From Okapia johnstoni (lineage: Eukaryota > Chordata > Mammalia > Artiodactyla > Giraffidae): a stretch of DNA of 64,000 nucleotides. Below, in pieces: positions 12,536 to 24,078 of this stretch. The notes under the pieces are model-generated. The model saw only the letters and a list, made by a program, of their open reading frames with translations, was not told the DNA's origin and made no database searches. Both the position numbers and the translations under genes were made by a program. Position 1 is the first letter of the stretch, and each line of letters opens with the position of its first letter. The stretch covers positions 55,866,001 to 55,930,000 of the forward strand of contig CM044320.1 of the NCBI GenBank assembly GCA_024291935.2. The letters are read 5' to 3'.

Positions 12536-13355
12536 GTTTAGGGGAAACCTCTGCAAATCTCTGGAGTCCTCTTTCCTATGAAACCCTCTGCCCACAAATT
12601 AGCTGCCTTGGCTTCCCTGAACTTTTACCTCTGTCTCAATTCAGGGAGACTGCCAGCTCTGTTTAGGTATCCCTTTCCATACTAGGTGCTGTCGTCTGGG
12701 AACTCTCTTTAGGTGCAAAAGTGGGAACAGGAGAGGGCTCAACTTATTTTTTTTCCCTTCTTCCAAGTTAATACTACTCTGTGCTACCCTTTGTCCAATA
12801 TCTGCAAGCAGTTTCTGAAATACATTTTGTACACTGTTTCAGGCAAGAGCATAAAACAACTTCTTGTTACTCCATCATGACCAGAAGCATACATTCTCTT
12901 GCACCGAGTTAACTTTGAATTATATTTTTTTACTTTTAAAACATTTAATGGCTTGTTTTATAAATCAACCAGTGTTGCTTTTTTCTCTTCTTTGTTATTC
13001 ATGGTTTTTATTTATACTCTTATTATATTAAATATACTTATTTTATGTTCTATATCAAATAATTCCAATATCTGAAGTTTTTGTGGCTCTGAATCAATTG
13101 TTTCTATTGACACTTACTTATAGTAACTTGTTTGCTGGTTATATTATTATGAGCTCATATTTGTTAACAATCCATCTCTGTAAATTCTTTGAAGCTAGAG
13201 TTGAGGTATATTCCACCATAGATGATCTGAGTTTGCTTCTCTCAGCTGCCTAGGAGCTCTAACAACTTGGATCTACTTTTTAAAAAAATTCACTTTATAT
13301 ATATCTAGCTTTTTGACCAGAAAATAAATGTATGTGGCTCAAAAAATTTAAACTA

Positions 13356-13469
13356 GGGACTTCTCTGGCTGTCCAGTGGTTAAGATGCCATGCTTCCACT
13401 ATAGGGGGCACAGGTTCAATCCCTGGTCGGGGAGCCAAGATCCCACATCCATGTGGCCAAAAAAAAAAA
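13356..13469 (+). mobile_element. CHR-type SINE (sense), short form
   Basis: The head is 'gggacttctctggctgtccagtgg', box B-like sequence is 'ggttcaatccctgg', and the A-tail is at 13459-13469. Target-site duplication ttaaactag (13348-13356 and 13470-13478). Confidence 0.93.
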
Positions 13470-13559
13470 TTAAACTAGTTCCCTTCCCCTTTTACTTGGT
13501 TGGGCCTAAGGTCTGAACTAGCATACTATGTTGTAAAAAATTTAACTTTGCCCCTCAAA

Positions 13560-14101
13560 AAGCTCTGGTTTTTGCCTTTAGGACCCTAGAAGTAATCCTA
13601 AATTGCTGGAATGCCTTGCTTGATAAGAGTCTTTGTTTTCTAGGGGACCATGAGCTGTGCCAAACAGCCTAACAATGTGATTTATGGCAGGAACTCTGAG
13701 TCACACAGTATCAGCTCCATCAGAGGAGGGGCTGGAGATTGAGGTGGTCTACCCAGGCAATCAACCATATCCAGGGGATGATGGGGTCCCCATAAAAACT
13801 CTGGACACCAAGGCCTGGGTGAGCTTCTTGGATTGGCAGTTGCCCTTGTGTACTGTCGAACGTCATTGCCAGGAAGAGTTAATGCTCTCCATGTCTCCAC
13901 TGGGAGAGAACAACTAGAAGCTCAGTTTTGGAACCCTCCTGGACTCTGTGTGTGTCTCTTTCATTGGCTGATTTTAATCTGTGTCCTTCTGCTGAAATAA
14001 ACCATAACTTTCAATGGAACAGCTTTTAGTGAGTTCTGTGAGTCCTTCTAGCAAACTACTGAACCCCAAGGGTGGTCTTGGAGATCCTCAAACTCTGAAA
14101 T
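13560..14101 (+). mobile_element. Endogenous retroviral LTR, probably with the primer-binding site still attached
   Basis: A core-promoter-like 'ccataaaaactctgg' lies at 13789-13803 and 'gaaataaacc' (polyadenylation signal) near 13994. The U5-like end is 'gagtccttctagcaaactac'. The family resembles common mammalian ERV LTRs but I cannot assign it. The open frames of 72-77 codons here (13682-13917) are LTR sequence. The 5' boundary is approximate. A candidate primer-binding site follows directly. Confidence 0.6.
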
Positions 14102-14119
14102 TGGTGCCAGAAGTGAGGG
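14102..14119 (+). promoter_or_regulatory. Candidate retroviral primer-binding site (tRNA-Leu type)
   Basis: The 18 bases right after the LTR read tggtgccagaagtgaggg. tRNA-Leu primer-binding sites of ERVL-group elements have the form TGGTGTCAGAAGTGGGA, so two or three positions differ. The start 'TGG', complementary to the CCA end, is kept. The position is right for an LTR/internal junction. This is inference from memory of the tRNA family. Confidence 0.4.
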
Positions 14120-17085
14120 CAGGTTTGGAGACCATTCCCTAACTCCGCACAAGTTCAGTGGCACTGGGACTGAGAATTCAGCTGGTGGGGCTGGGATGGG
14201 GCTAAGAAGGCGGCATAAGTAGTCAGGAGATTGACTTCATATAGAAGGATTAGGCAAATAAGTGTCCTCAAGTAGCTTTCCTTCTAGTCTTCACTCAGGA
14301 ACTTTCATGCTGTCAAATCTCACTTTTCCTACCCCCTCCTACTACCCAAGCACCTTAACATCATCAAGTGATCTAAGAAGTGCTAGGAATATGAAACACA
14401 GCTCCACTTCTTAAAAGGTCAGGGACATGAGCTCTGAATTAAGATTTCTAAGGTAAACTCATGCACATAAAGTGTCATGGGGGGCTGGAAATAAGGTTAA
14501 CAGCTCTGCAGATAATATGCGTTTCTAGTTTTGAATGTCACCTAAAAGACTTTCACAGTAAACTAAGATGAACTCAAATCTATTAAGAATGTACAATTAT
14601 ACCATCAGACTGTCAGGGATAGACCTTTTCCTCAGGTAAGCCATCCTTCTAGCATGCCAGTGATAAATATGCTCTAATTTCATTATGCAGACAAAACTTC
14701 GATAGCTACTTCAGAAACTAAGCATATCTTTTGGACTTTCAACCTGTAATCTGTGTCATTTTAGTTTCAAAAATATAATTCCAAGTAAGACTATAAAGTC
14801 TTAGTCTTCTTAACATTATAAAAGATACAAAATAGAGAATATCCAGAACTTAGAATCCCTCTTTCCCTACAATGATAATTATTATTATTCAATAAGACTA
14901 CCCTAGGTTAAGGTAAGTGGCTGTCTACCACATGCTAAGAGCAGTAGGAACAGTTCATCAGATTTCTTCTATAGAAAACAATATACTTGCTCCTGCTCTT
15001 ACAAATGAAAAACAGAATTTAAAAATATATATGTGAAATTTAAAACCAAAAGAAGTTAAAAATAATTAGAAAAATAAGTCCATTCATCTCTGATTCCCTC
15101 CTGAGATAAGACTTCCTAGAGTGCAAGGACTATGCTTTACATGATCAGCAAGTTGAAAATAGAATAAATACAAAAACTAGGAGTACATACAAATTAATAA
15201 GAGTTGGGTAGTTTGAACCATGGAAAGATTCCTAAAGAACATAATTTTGCACCGGATTTTTCAAGAAGTCATGGAAATGTATTGAGAGAGAGTCAACATA
15301 ACTCAGAGGAGAGCAAAAGCACATGGGGAAAGACAGTAAATTTAGTTTTGTTTAACTTGGCTGACACAGTCCAAAGAAAGGAATTTAAAGAAATGTCAGA
15401 ACAGTCTGTGAGTGGGGCTGTCCTCAGGTCCTGCTGAGATATGTTGGATTTATGCAACTGAGAACTACTATCACAGGGTAGCGAAATGATAATAATGATA
15501 AAACCTATAATCACTAAGCAGTGAGAAGCAACAGAAGGCTATAAAACTTGTTCTAGTTCAAAATATAAAAGCATTTCATTACTCCAAGAATGGGAACCAA
15601 ATCTATACTATTACTTTTGTTAAAAAGATCCGAAGCAAATTCGGAGATAGACAATAGGGCAGTGGGGACAAACAAGGTTTCTCTTTTGCCCAAGTGAGTG
15701 ACAGCTACCTACACTTTCTGTTTACAATGATATAAAAGGGGGAAATGTTTTAAAAAGTAAAGAATATGCATATAGTAGTGTGCTCCTATATCAAAGAGGA
15801 AAAAAAAAGATGAAGGAAAAACACAGGACAAAGACAAATGAGAAACACCAATTCTAATGCACTGGAAAACAGAAAAGGAAAGAAACACTCAAAGTAACTG
15901 TCTCACTCTTAGATTTTGCCACCCTTCTTCCAAGTCTACAATCTCTAAGAAGGTGAAAGAATAGGCAATGAGAAGAAATACTCTCAAACAAAACAAATTA
16001 ATTGCCCACAACCCATATGCCAAGACCAAAGAATTTCAAAATGCCCCCAAGCATCTGGGTCATATTTATAACTAAATTTGAATCTTGGTTCAATGTCATG
16101 CTTTTTGTAGGGATTCCTTCCTTATCTCTCCTGAAAGTATAACTATAAAAACATAAAATAAGCTTCATAACAAAAACCAGCATGATAATCACTCTTTGAA
16201 CAGAGACTAAGGGGAGAACATGGCATAGCTTCTATCTTTCCCACTCCTGCCAAAACAAAGTAACAATAATCTAAAAGCCTGAATGATCTTACAATGTCAT
16301 CACAGATTGTAGCCTGTACCCACACTGCCTTACAGCCTTCTGCGGATGAGCCAGTGGGATTTGACATGAACCAAATCTGTCAACCAAGTTGAAGACAAAC
16401 ACGTGGGTTCTAATGAGCAGTGGCGAAAAAACACACTGCTCCATTCAGCTCCAAACAATGATAAATAATTCAGGAAAAGAACTGCTGCAATATAGAGCAC
16501 AGCAGCAAGGCTTAAAAATAGAGCTTAGGTAGAAGAATCAGGAGTCAGAGAAAACGATTTATGTCAACAATTCCCAAGCCATTTGCAATACAGGATGCTG
16601 CTGAAATTGTCACTCAAAACAGATGCCAGAAATCTAATGTGTTTTTTCAAAAAACAAGTACTTTTTCCAAGAACTTGGCAAAGCTGGTAACAAGATAGGC
16701 AACGAACTATAGTACAATTTGGCAATAGTAGGTATCATTAAAAAAAAAAAAAGCCAACCCAAATGACATAGGAAGACATGTTCTTAAGAAAAAAATTAGA
16801 AGGAGGATTAAAATTCTATTTTTCATACCACTACATTCTAGGTATAACATCAATTTAGACTTACTAATAATTATACCTCTAAAATTGAAAGTACATAGCA
16901 CTCAAGATTTTTCTATTCAGTTTTCCACCACTAACAGATCTGATCATGCAATACATGCAAACAAAAGATTCTCACCTGTTAAAAAAAAAAAAAAAAAAAG
17001 AGTACCTTGAAAACTGAACAGAAGTCTTGACTATATTATTTCCACATTTAAATTAAACTCTAAGTCTGATAAAACTGATGAATTT
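14120..17085. other. Repeat-poor interval, no recognisable gene
   Basis: About 3 kb without a young SINE or LINE. No open frame above about 77 codons, and none resembles a known protein. Poly(A)-like runs occur at 16741-16752 and 16981-16999; the second could be the tail of an old retroinsert whose body I cannot recognise. Unique intronic or intergenic DNA is the simplest reading. Confidence 0.45.
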
Positions 17086-17201
17086 GGGACTTCCTGGCAG
17101 TCCAGTGGTTAGGATGCAACATTTTCACTGTCAAGGGCCTATGTTCCATCCTGGTCAGGAAACTAAGATCCTGTCAGCCATGCAACTCAGTCAAAAAAAA
17201 A
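17086..17201 (+). mobile_element. CHR-type SINE (sense), short form
   Basis: Starts 'gggacttcctggcagtccag', has a degraded box B ('atgttccatcctgg') and ends in nine As at 17193-17201. A short aattt repeat flanks it. Confidence 0.9.
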
Positions 17202-17913
17202 GGACAAATTTATAATTAGATGAGGATAATCCAAGATCATGGGTTCATGTAGATTTTCCAGGTTTCAATCTACTCATGAATGTTTCAAGAATGGGGTCTG
17301 ATGAATAGTGTGGCCGGACAGTCTTTCTTAAGACTGGTATCCTGTGGACTATTAATATAAGAATGACTAGAACCCAGATGTATTCTACAAACTCAACAAT
17401 CTGTACAATGAAAATCTAATATTTCACATCCAAATGGCAATTCTTCACAGCCACCAAAACACACACCACTCTCTCTTCCTAATTCTAAGATCAATTTCAG
17501 ACAACTGAAAATTTTAAGACTATATAATGATGCCTAATCTACCTTTAATGTATAATATAAAATACAACAGAAACCATAATCTTGTCCTTTTATAAATGTT
17601 TCATTCTAACTGAGCAAAGCAAGCAGTACTGAAGAAATTCTTGTTCAGTATTAACTCTAGACCGATACATAAACAGACCAATATGCTTCTGCCTCACCTA
17701 TCTTCAGAAGAAAAATAGGTTATGTCTCCTCATAACTATGTCATTCAACTTAAACTGCAGAAAGATCGGAACGCATTTGGAAAAAGCTTCATTTGTTTTT
17801 TTTTCCTCCCACTCTTAAATTCTCTAGAATCTAAGATTAAATACTAAATAGTATGTTCAAAGGTAAAACAGACTGGCTTACTGAAAACATGATCCATCCA
17901 AAGCACTTCTCCA

Positions 17914-18103
17914 GGACTTCCCTGGCAGTTCAGTGGTTAAGACTTCGCCTTCCAATGCAGGGGGTACAGGTTCTACGAGCATCTCGGCCAAAACACCGAA
18001 ACATAAACAAAAGAATCAATACTGCAGCAAATTCAATAAATACTTAAAAACAAAAATGGTCCATATCAAAAGAAAAAAGAAAAAAAAAAAACCACTCAAC
18101 TTA
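17914..18103 (+). mobile_element. CHR-type SINE (sense) with perfect 14-bp target-site duplication
   Basis: The head 'ggacttccctggcagttcag' at 17914 is followed by a shortened middle and an A-rich tail (18069-18090). The direct repeat aaagcacttctcca at 17900-17913 and 18104-18117 is exact. The segment after 17990 diverges from other copies, so the 3' body is unusual. Confidence 0.9.
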
Positions 18104-18117
18104 AAAGCACTTCTCCA

Positions 18118-18739
18118 AGCATGACATAACATGATCAAATTAGCTGTTTTCCATACCTGCTGCACTCACCAAACAATAAACAATCATGTCCTTTCTATGT
18201 AAATCCACACTTTCTCACTGTTGACAAAGGACAGTATAGTCAAATATACCTGAGTTTGAGTCCTGGTGCTAGTACCACCCTTGGCTGTTGTAAAGAAAGC
18301 CTATTCTGAGTCTTGTACTTTAGACAGATCCACTCTGATGCTCTTCTGACCTGTCTGTCCCCTCAAGGCAAGATGCTTACAGGACCAAGGGGCCAGCCCT
18401 ACCGGAAGCCTGTGACTCTACCACCACCAAACTATATAGTCTCTGTATTCTAGAATGCCCTGCCCAAGGCTCAAACTTACTTCCAGGGCCTTCAGAGGGT
18501 CTCTCCTCAAAGTCCATCCTCAACAGACAATACTCGTTGTTGTTCACATCCCATGGTCTGAATGGTGGGCAAGGGACAGATGATGAGACAGATGTAGACA
18601 GAGACTAGACTTAAGAGGACATCCCTGTACTATCCCCTTCCTGTCCCAGAACTTTGAGGAGTCCAAGAATTCTGGCCTTTCAGGACATTATGAAAATATA
18701 TCTAAGCAGGGGGACATTTTTTTCCCCAAAGTTGTGTTT
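18118..18739. other. No gene; possible MIR remnant and a GC-richer patch
   Basis: 18235-18300 has a weak MIR-like order ('gagtttgagtcctggtgct'). 18340-18670 is clearly more GC-rich than its surroundings but shows no long frame and no repeat I can name. Confidence 0.35.
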
Positions 18740-18751
18740 AAAATTCTGATT

Positions 18752-18988
18752 TCAGGAATCCCTGGTCGTCCAGGGTTAAGAATCTGCCTTGCAATGTAGG
18801 GGACGCAGGTTTGATCCCTGGTCAGGGAACTAAGATCCCACATGCCGCAGAGCAATTAGGCCCATAGGCCACAACTACTGAGCCTGACCACAGCTAGTGA
18901 GTCCATGTACTGCAATGAAAGACCCCACATGACGCAATGGAGATCCTGTGTGCTGCAACTAAGACCAGAAGCAGCCAAATAAATAAAC
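18752..18988 (+). mobile_element. CHR-type SINE (sense), long form, 12-bp target-site duplication
   Basis: The tRNA-derived head is at 18754-18840, followed by the long tail domain ('cacaactactgagcctga') and a (aaat)n end at 18975-18987. The direct repeat aaaattctgatt occurs at 18740-18751 and 18989-19000. Confidence 0.93.
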
Positions 18989-19084
18989 AAAATTCTGATT
19001 CATAATTTAAATATCTAAACACATGGAATATATGCTTCCATTCACATTTTCATCCTGGGACTTAAAGTTGTTAGGAGTAGGTCT

Positions 19085-19260
19085 GCCTAGCCACATCACA
19101 CACCAGCTGTGTGATCTGAATAGTAACCACCTCTATAATCCTCACTTAACTGATCTGTAAAATAAGCAAGTTAAAAATGCCACTGTAGGATTTTAATGCA
19201 ATTAAATAATTTTCAAAACTATTTTACAGGGTACCTGATGCTCAGCAAATCTGTGACAAA
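19085..19260 (+). mobile_element. MIR SINE (sense)
   Basis: 'accagctgtgtgatctgaat' near 19102, 'cttaactgatctgtaaaat' near 19145 and a diverged 3' end with 'ctgatgctcagcaaat' follow MIR order. Confidence 0.6.
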
Positions 19261-19600
19261 CTGAAACTATCATTTATTACATGTTCTGCCATCACCCTTT
19301 TCCCTGGAAGGGCAAAATAGGTACCAAAGACAAAAAAGTAGAAACAATTTTCAGAGAAACTACAACCAAAACACTACCATCTATAAGTCTCACTTTAAGG
19401 AATTCTACATTAATTCCATGGAAGTTTGATGGCATTGATCATTTCTCCCAGTAAAATGTTAAGCTCCAATTTTTAAAACTACACAAAGAGATGAATGTTA
19501 ATAAAACTTTTTGCAGTAATCCTTTCTTATTCCAAGTCATCATGCAGTACATCTTAAACTTATATGAGCTGTATGTCAATTGTATCTAGATAAAACTGGG
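19261..19600. other. No recognisable gene or repeat
   Basis: AT-rich unique-looking sequence between MIR and L2 relics; no frame of note. Confidence 0.4.
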
Positions 19601-19710
19601 GGGTAAAATGTAAGCTGTACAAGGGCAAGGATTTTTCCTTTTCTTTTCACTGTTATATTCTTATTCTCAGACAGTTCCTGGCATAACAAATAAACCATTG
19701 TTAATAAACC
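19601..19710 (+). mobile_element. L2 LINE 3' end (sense), short
   Basis: 'gtaagctgtacaagggcaagg' then 'cagttcctggcataacaaataaa' is the L2 3' end pattern (company of gtaagctc, gagggcag, cctggca, aataaa). Confidence 0.6.
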
Positions 19711-20238
19711 ACTGACTACAAAAAGTGAGTATGGAATGGTTATCCGATACCTCAACATCAATATCACATGTAAGCAAGTCTGGCATAATCAGAAAATGAA
19801 TTATTTATATATGGTTATTTCACTTAGCTGCTTCCTGTAATTTCAGAACAGTTTCCTTAAAAATGAAACTAACTGAAACTGTAGAGTATGTCTTTAATAT
19901 AAGGACAATTTTGTTCTCCTTAACTTGATGCCTCACCTTCCTGCACAGGGATACTAAAAATACTCAAGTAATTTCACACATAATCCTACCAGAGAGGATA
20001 ATCCAATTAACTAAATTATACTGAAGTTCTTATTTTAAGCTCCAAATATGATGGGATGTAGTAGAAAGATATCCAAAAGAGTAGTTTAGGGAAAAAGCAC
20101 CTTTCTGCATGTCTCTCATGCTTTTCTCCCTAAGCCCGCTGTATCTTGCATAGGCCAATCCTATCAGCTCTTAAAGAGCTCAAAGTAAGTCTACCAACCA
20201 TATCCTGCACCCCACCACATTCTCAAAAACATTATTAT
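19711..20238. other. No recognisable gene or repeat
   Basis: Unique-looking AT-rich DNA. No frame or regulatory pattern is supportable. Confidence 0.4.
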
Positions 20239-20531
20239 AGGGGTTTCCCTGGTGGTCTAGTGGTTGAGAATCCACCTGTCAATGCAGGGAAGATCCCACA
20301 TGCCATGGAGCAACCAAGTCCATTTGTCACAACTACTGAGCCAATGCTCTGAGCCCATAAGCGCTGCAACTACTTAAGCCCACACCCCTAGAGTTTGTGC
20401 TCTGCAACAAGAGAAGCCACTGCAGTAAGAAGCCTGTGCAACCGCTGCAAAGTGTAGCCCTCATTCACCACAACCAGAGAAAGCCTGCTTGGCAATGAAG
20501 ACCCAACGCAGTCACAAATAAATAAACAAAC
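20239..20531 (+). mobile_element. CHR-type SINE (sense), long form
   Basis: Head 'ggggtttccctggtggtctag', a shortened box B region, the full long tail domain ('agagaaagcctgc', 'gaagacccaacgcag') and an (aaat)n end. An imperfect duplication, aaacattat(t)at before and aaacattataac after, flanks it. Confidence 0.93.
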
Positions 20532-21639
20532 CTTTTCTAAGAAACATTATAACTTTCAGATTTTATTAAACCAATCCGCTTATCTCTTTGGTGAATGCTC
20601 ATTTTCAAACTAAAGGTTAAAATACTGTGGCAGAAGTAGGTAATTGGGAACCAATCTATTCCAAAACAGACTAAAACATTGACAACACTGTACCTAACAC
20701 TTTCAGAGAGACAGAAGGAAAGCTGGTAAAAAGATAGTGTAGCTGCATACCCTAAATAACTGAGAATTAAAAACGTGTCAACAAAGGGGACCCGTTGTGG
20801 ATGTGCTTTCAGATTCACACAAACCCTAAAACTAGGCTGGGTGTTTAATAAAATTACATCCTCCATATTGGTCTGATTCCAAAACCCATCTACAACATAA
20901 GGCATCATCTTAAAGAAGAACTACTTTTGGTGACTTCAAAATACTATTAGCAAAAAATAAGTATCATATTCCTGGATACTGGCTAAATAAATCTGCAATA
21001 GCCCTAAATTCCATGACTGAATTTAGATTAACAAGCTCCTCCATGAACTAAATTCAAAGCTTTCTTGAAAAAAGAAAAAAAGACACAAAAGGCAAAAAGT
21101 TCCAACACATCCTATTCCAAACCAAAAATACAAAGCTATAAATGTCTAGACATGCCTCAAGGTGTGTAATTACTGAAGCTAATTAGCATTCTCAAAATTA
21201 AATATCCACAGCAATGCTTAAGGGATGGGGGGGGTGGGGAGATGTATCTCTCAAATAAATTAAGAAAATAGGATTCCGGAATTACCTAATGTAACTTGCT
21301 AAGAGAAGAAAAATGATTATCAGCTTCCTAAGTCTCAACTAAAATGTGAGACTTCTTGTTGCTATTATTCACTGGGAAAGTATGAATTAAATTGGGCAGG
21401 AAGTTCAGAACTGATATTAATTTTGTAGTAAAGATAACATGAAAGATCCTTTCATTCATACTAAAAAGATGGTGTTTTAAAAAGAAAACACATTTTTAAA
21501 AATCTATAGTAAATCATCACTTTCTATAAAATCATGACAGTAGAGTTGCACCATATAATTTTACCTCTATCCCTCACTTATCTTTATCCTAACAAAGACT
21601 GTACTATGAGATCCTGGGTAAAAAGGATTCAGTATTCTG
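20532..21639. other. Repeat-poor interval, no supportable gene
   Basis: The longest frame is 123 codons on the minus strand (20537-20908). It has no recognisable domain, and its hydrophobic stretches are expected of AT-rich antisense DNA. A G-run lies at 21226-21239. Confidence 0.4.
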
Positions 21640-21738
21640 TATAGTATAGTTTTTAGAGATTTTGAATTCCACACCTGCCACTTAAAAACTATGTGATGTT
21701 GGATAAGTTATTTATTTTCTTGGTGCCTCAGTTTCCCT
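21640..21738 (+). mobile_element. MIR SINE fragment (sense)
   Basis: 'ctatgtgatgttggataagttatttattttcttggtgcctcagtttcc' follows MIR core order. It is truncated on the right by a Bov-tA. Confidence 0.65.
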
Positions 21739-21956
21739 TAGGGCTTTCCTGGGTGGCTCAGTGGTAAAGAATCCGCCTGCCAAAGCAGAAGATGTGTATT
21801 TGATCCCTGGTCAGGAAGATCTCCTGGAGGAGGAAATGGCAACCCACTCCAGTATTCTTGCCTGGGAAATCCCATGGACAAAGGAGACTGGTGGGCTACA
21901 GTCCACTGGGGTGCAAAAGAGTTGGAAAAGACGCAGCGACTAAACAAAAACCAAAA
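21739..21956 (+). mobile_element. Bov-tA SINE (sense), full length
   Basis: The head 'agggctttcctgggtggctcag' with box B-like 'gtatttgatccctgg', then the body to 'cgcagcgactaaac'. An A-rich tail follows at 21945-21959. Confidence 0.93.
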
Positions 21957-22204
21957 CAAGATCAGGGATTCTATTTTTTAAACTTGGAAGAATTAATATA
22001 GACATATTCTTAACTGTTTTATGGTTTCTCTGAAATTGAGGGCCTTGCTGGTATAGAATGAACAGAGTAAGTAGGTCCAGAGTGACATTAGGTTTTAAGG
22101 CCCTCAATATGCATTCTCCTTTTAGAAATAAATAGTCTGGGATGAGGACTAATTTTCCTATGCCAGAAGAATGAAGTTCCCTTCCTGTATCTACTAGGAA
22201 AATT

Positions 22205-22365
22205 AATGGTACAGGAGACAAATAAGTAAATTCTAATGTGCTAAGTGCTAGCTAGAGCTGCTCACAAGGTTAAATGGGAATAGAGGAAGCAGTAATCTAA
22301 GTCACACTGGAGGGAAGGCTTCCAGAAGGAGGTGATGCTTAAGCCTAGTCCTCAAGGAAAAACAG
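22205..22365 (-). mobile_element. L2 LINE fragment (antisense)
   Basis: 'ggaaggcttccagaaggaggtgatgcttaagcctagtcctcaagga' is the reverse complement of the conserved L2 segment encoding the C-terminal part of ORF2 just upstream of the 3' UTR. Confidence 0.65.
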
Positions 22366-22384
22366 CCAAACAGAGGAAATGGAG

Positions 22385-22560
22385 AAACAGATCTAGATTC
22401 CCTATTTAACAACTGGATGATGTGAAGCCAGATACTTAATCTCTCTAAACTCCAGTTTCTTCATCTATAAAATGAAATGGTAAGAGTACTTCATTTGGAA
22501 GACTGTGTGAAGATTAAATGAGATAATATATGTAAAGAATAATGCCAGGAACATAATGTG
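22385..22560 (+). mobile_element. MIR SINE (sense)
   Basis: 'ccagatacttaatctctcta', 'agtttcttcatctataaaatg' and 'gattaaatgagataatatatg' occur in MIR order and orientation. Confidence 0.8.
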
Positions 22561-22730
22561 AACCCACCAAACAATAATATCATTAACACAGATGTATGGG
22601 TCACCATGATGGTTTCTCAGAACTGCAAGTATTGTATAAAAAAAGCTATACCATACGACACTCACAGAGAAGTGGCTACAAAAGAAGTCAGAGGTTAGTG
22701 GAAACAGGCTCATGAAACATCTTGGGTAGT

Positions 22731-22845
22731 GGGACTTCCTGGTGGTCCTGCGGCTAAGACTCCACACTCCCAATGCAGGGGCCCTAGGTTTAACCCCTGG
22801 GCAGTGAACTAGATCCTACATGGACCCAGCACAACCAAATATATA
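22731..22845 (+). mobile_element. CHR-type SINE (sense), short form
   Basis: Starts 'gggacttcctggtggtcctg', has a degenerate box B ('ggtttaacccctgg') and ends with a small (TA)n at 22838-22850 instead of a pure A-tail. Confidence 0.9.
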
Positions 22846-22924
22846 TATGTACATAAATCCGGTATACTAACTGAAGCAATGGGAAACTTATAAAGGAAAT
22901 GCATGATTGTATTTCCATTTTAAA

Positions 22925-23990
22925 AAGATTACTTTTGGGTTAAGAAAGCAGATAAACTAGAGGCAGAGACACTAACTAGGGAAAAGATAAGCATTCTGGC
23001 TGGAGAATGAAGGGACTCTGATCCAAGAAGCATTAAGGAGGTAGAATCATTAAGACATGGTGACACAGGAGATACATGTGATGATAGGGAGAAGTCAAAG
23101 AGGACATCCAGGCAACCAGAGACAAAAGCAGTTCTCAAAGTGTGGCCTGGGAATTCCTAAGACTTTTTCAAGGAATATGCAAGATCAAAACCATTTTTAT
23201 AAGCATGTTAAACCTTATTCACCCTTTTCATGTATCTCAAAGATACACAAGAGCACTTTCTGTAAGCTACATGACATGTAATATCACAACTAACTAAATG
23301 AAAAGCAGATATGAGATTCATCTGTATTCTATTAACCCCAACACTAAATTATTTGTAAAAATTAAAAACAATGACACATTTCTCATAAATCTTGTTGTTG
23401 TTGTGGGAAAAAAAATATTTAACTAACTTTTATGTTAACACGTAATGGATTTATTATCATACTTAAATGAACCAATGTGTTTTAAATTTCTCAGTTTTAA
23501 TTTGTAATACATTAATATTGATAGATATAACCTACATAAACAAAAGCTCTTTTGGAGGTTTCGGTAATTTCTAAGAGTGTAAAGAGATTATGATACCGAA
23601 AAGTTTGAGAACAACTGGGGTAGACAGACATTTCTCAGTATTCTGAGATATGCATATTGAAGGAGAATAGTCTGTAAAGAAAGAAAGAAAGAATAAAGCT
23701 CTACTTAAAACATGGTATATGTGATGTAGTGACATAAAGTGCCCAGTAGGCAGTTACACTGATGGAACTGGATAACTAGACCACCAGATTGTGACAGGAG
23801 CTGAAACCTTGGATTTTAAAGGGAGGGTGCATGGTGAGAACACTGGCAGATTAACAGCAGAAAAGACTAGAAAGATGAGCAGAGGTTTCAGGATACACCA
23901 ATATTTAAGGAATAAAGAAGCAGAAGAGAACTCCATATAGAAGAAAAGAAAAGGTTACAAAAATTAGAAATAAAAATGAAAACTAAAACA
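22925..23990 (-). mobile_element. L2 LINE, reverse-transcriptase region (antisense), split by a hAT MITE
   Basis: 22930-23125 and 23640-23990 match the antisense of the L2 RT region ('ggcaaccagagac' type sequence, then 'tacaccaatatttaagg'-type sequence). Both pieces are collinear with the 23129-23621 MITE between them. Highly diverged, and the match is by eye. Confidence 0.5.
23129..23621 (+). mobile_element. hAT-type MITE, complete with terminal inverted repeats
   Basis: The left end 'cagttctcaaagtgtgg' and right end 'aagtttgagaacaactg' are inverted complements of each other around CAGTTCTCAAA / TTTGAGAACAACTG. The interior carries 'ctacatgacatgtaatatcacaac' and 'aacctacataaacaaaagctc', known from an abundant mammalian non-autonomous hAT family. 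No transposase coding capacity. A 3' fragment of the same family lies at 44346-44535. Confidence 0.75.
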
Positions 23991-24003
23991 GCATGTGAAA
24001 GGG

Positions 24004-24078
24004 AAGTGAAAGTGAAAGTCGCTCAGTTTTGTCTGACTCTTTGAGACCCCATGAACTATACAGTCCATGGAATTCTCT
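24004..24078 (-). mobile_element. Bov-A SINE fragment (minus strand)
   Basis: 'agtgaaagtgaaagtcgctcag' through 'cagtccatggaattctct' corresponds to the 3' half of a Bov-A unit on the minus strand. It stops abruptly in mid-monomer. Confidence 0.85.

Larger units (their letters stand above)
11290..13260 (-). mobile_element. Antisense L1/HAL1-type 5'-region relics
   Basis: Blocks such as 'ggatctgtgagtttagttttc' (11531-11551), 'catcatttttcaaatatttt' and 'tactccatcatgaccagaag' (12869-12888) match the antisense of the 5' region of old L1-type LINEs. It is fragmented and diverged, with a hAT MITE piece at 12440-12535 and an inverted duplication at 11315-11520. 12560-12860 is weakly matched. Confidence 0.5.

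Noticed and set aside
13682..13917. Overlapping 72- and 77-codon frames as a gene pair
   Set aside because: Both lie in the LTR at 13560-14101 on opposite strands and have no protein resemblance.
20537..20908. 123-codon minus-strand frame as a small membrane protein gene
   Set aside because: It has no recognisable domain and no supporting promoter, Kozak or splice context. Hydrophobic composition is normal for T-rich antisense DNA, and such lengths occur by chance.
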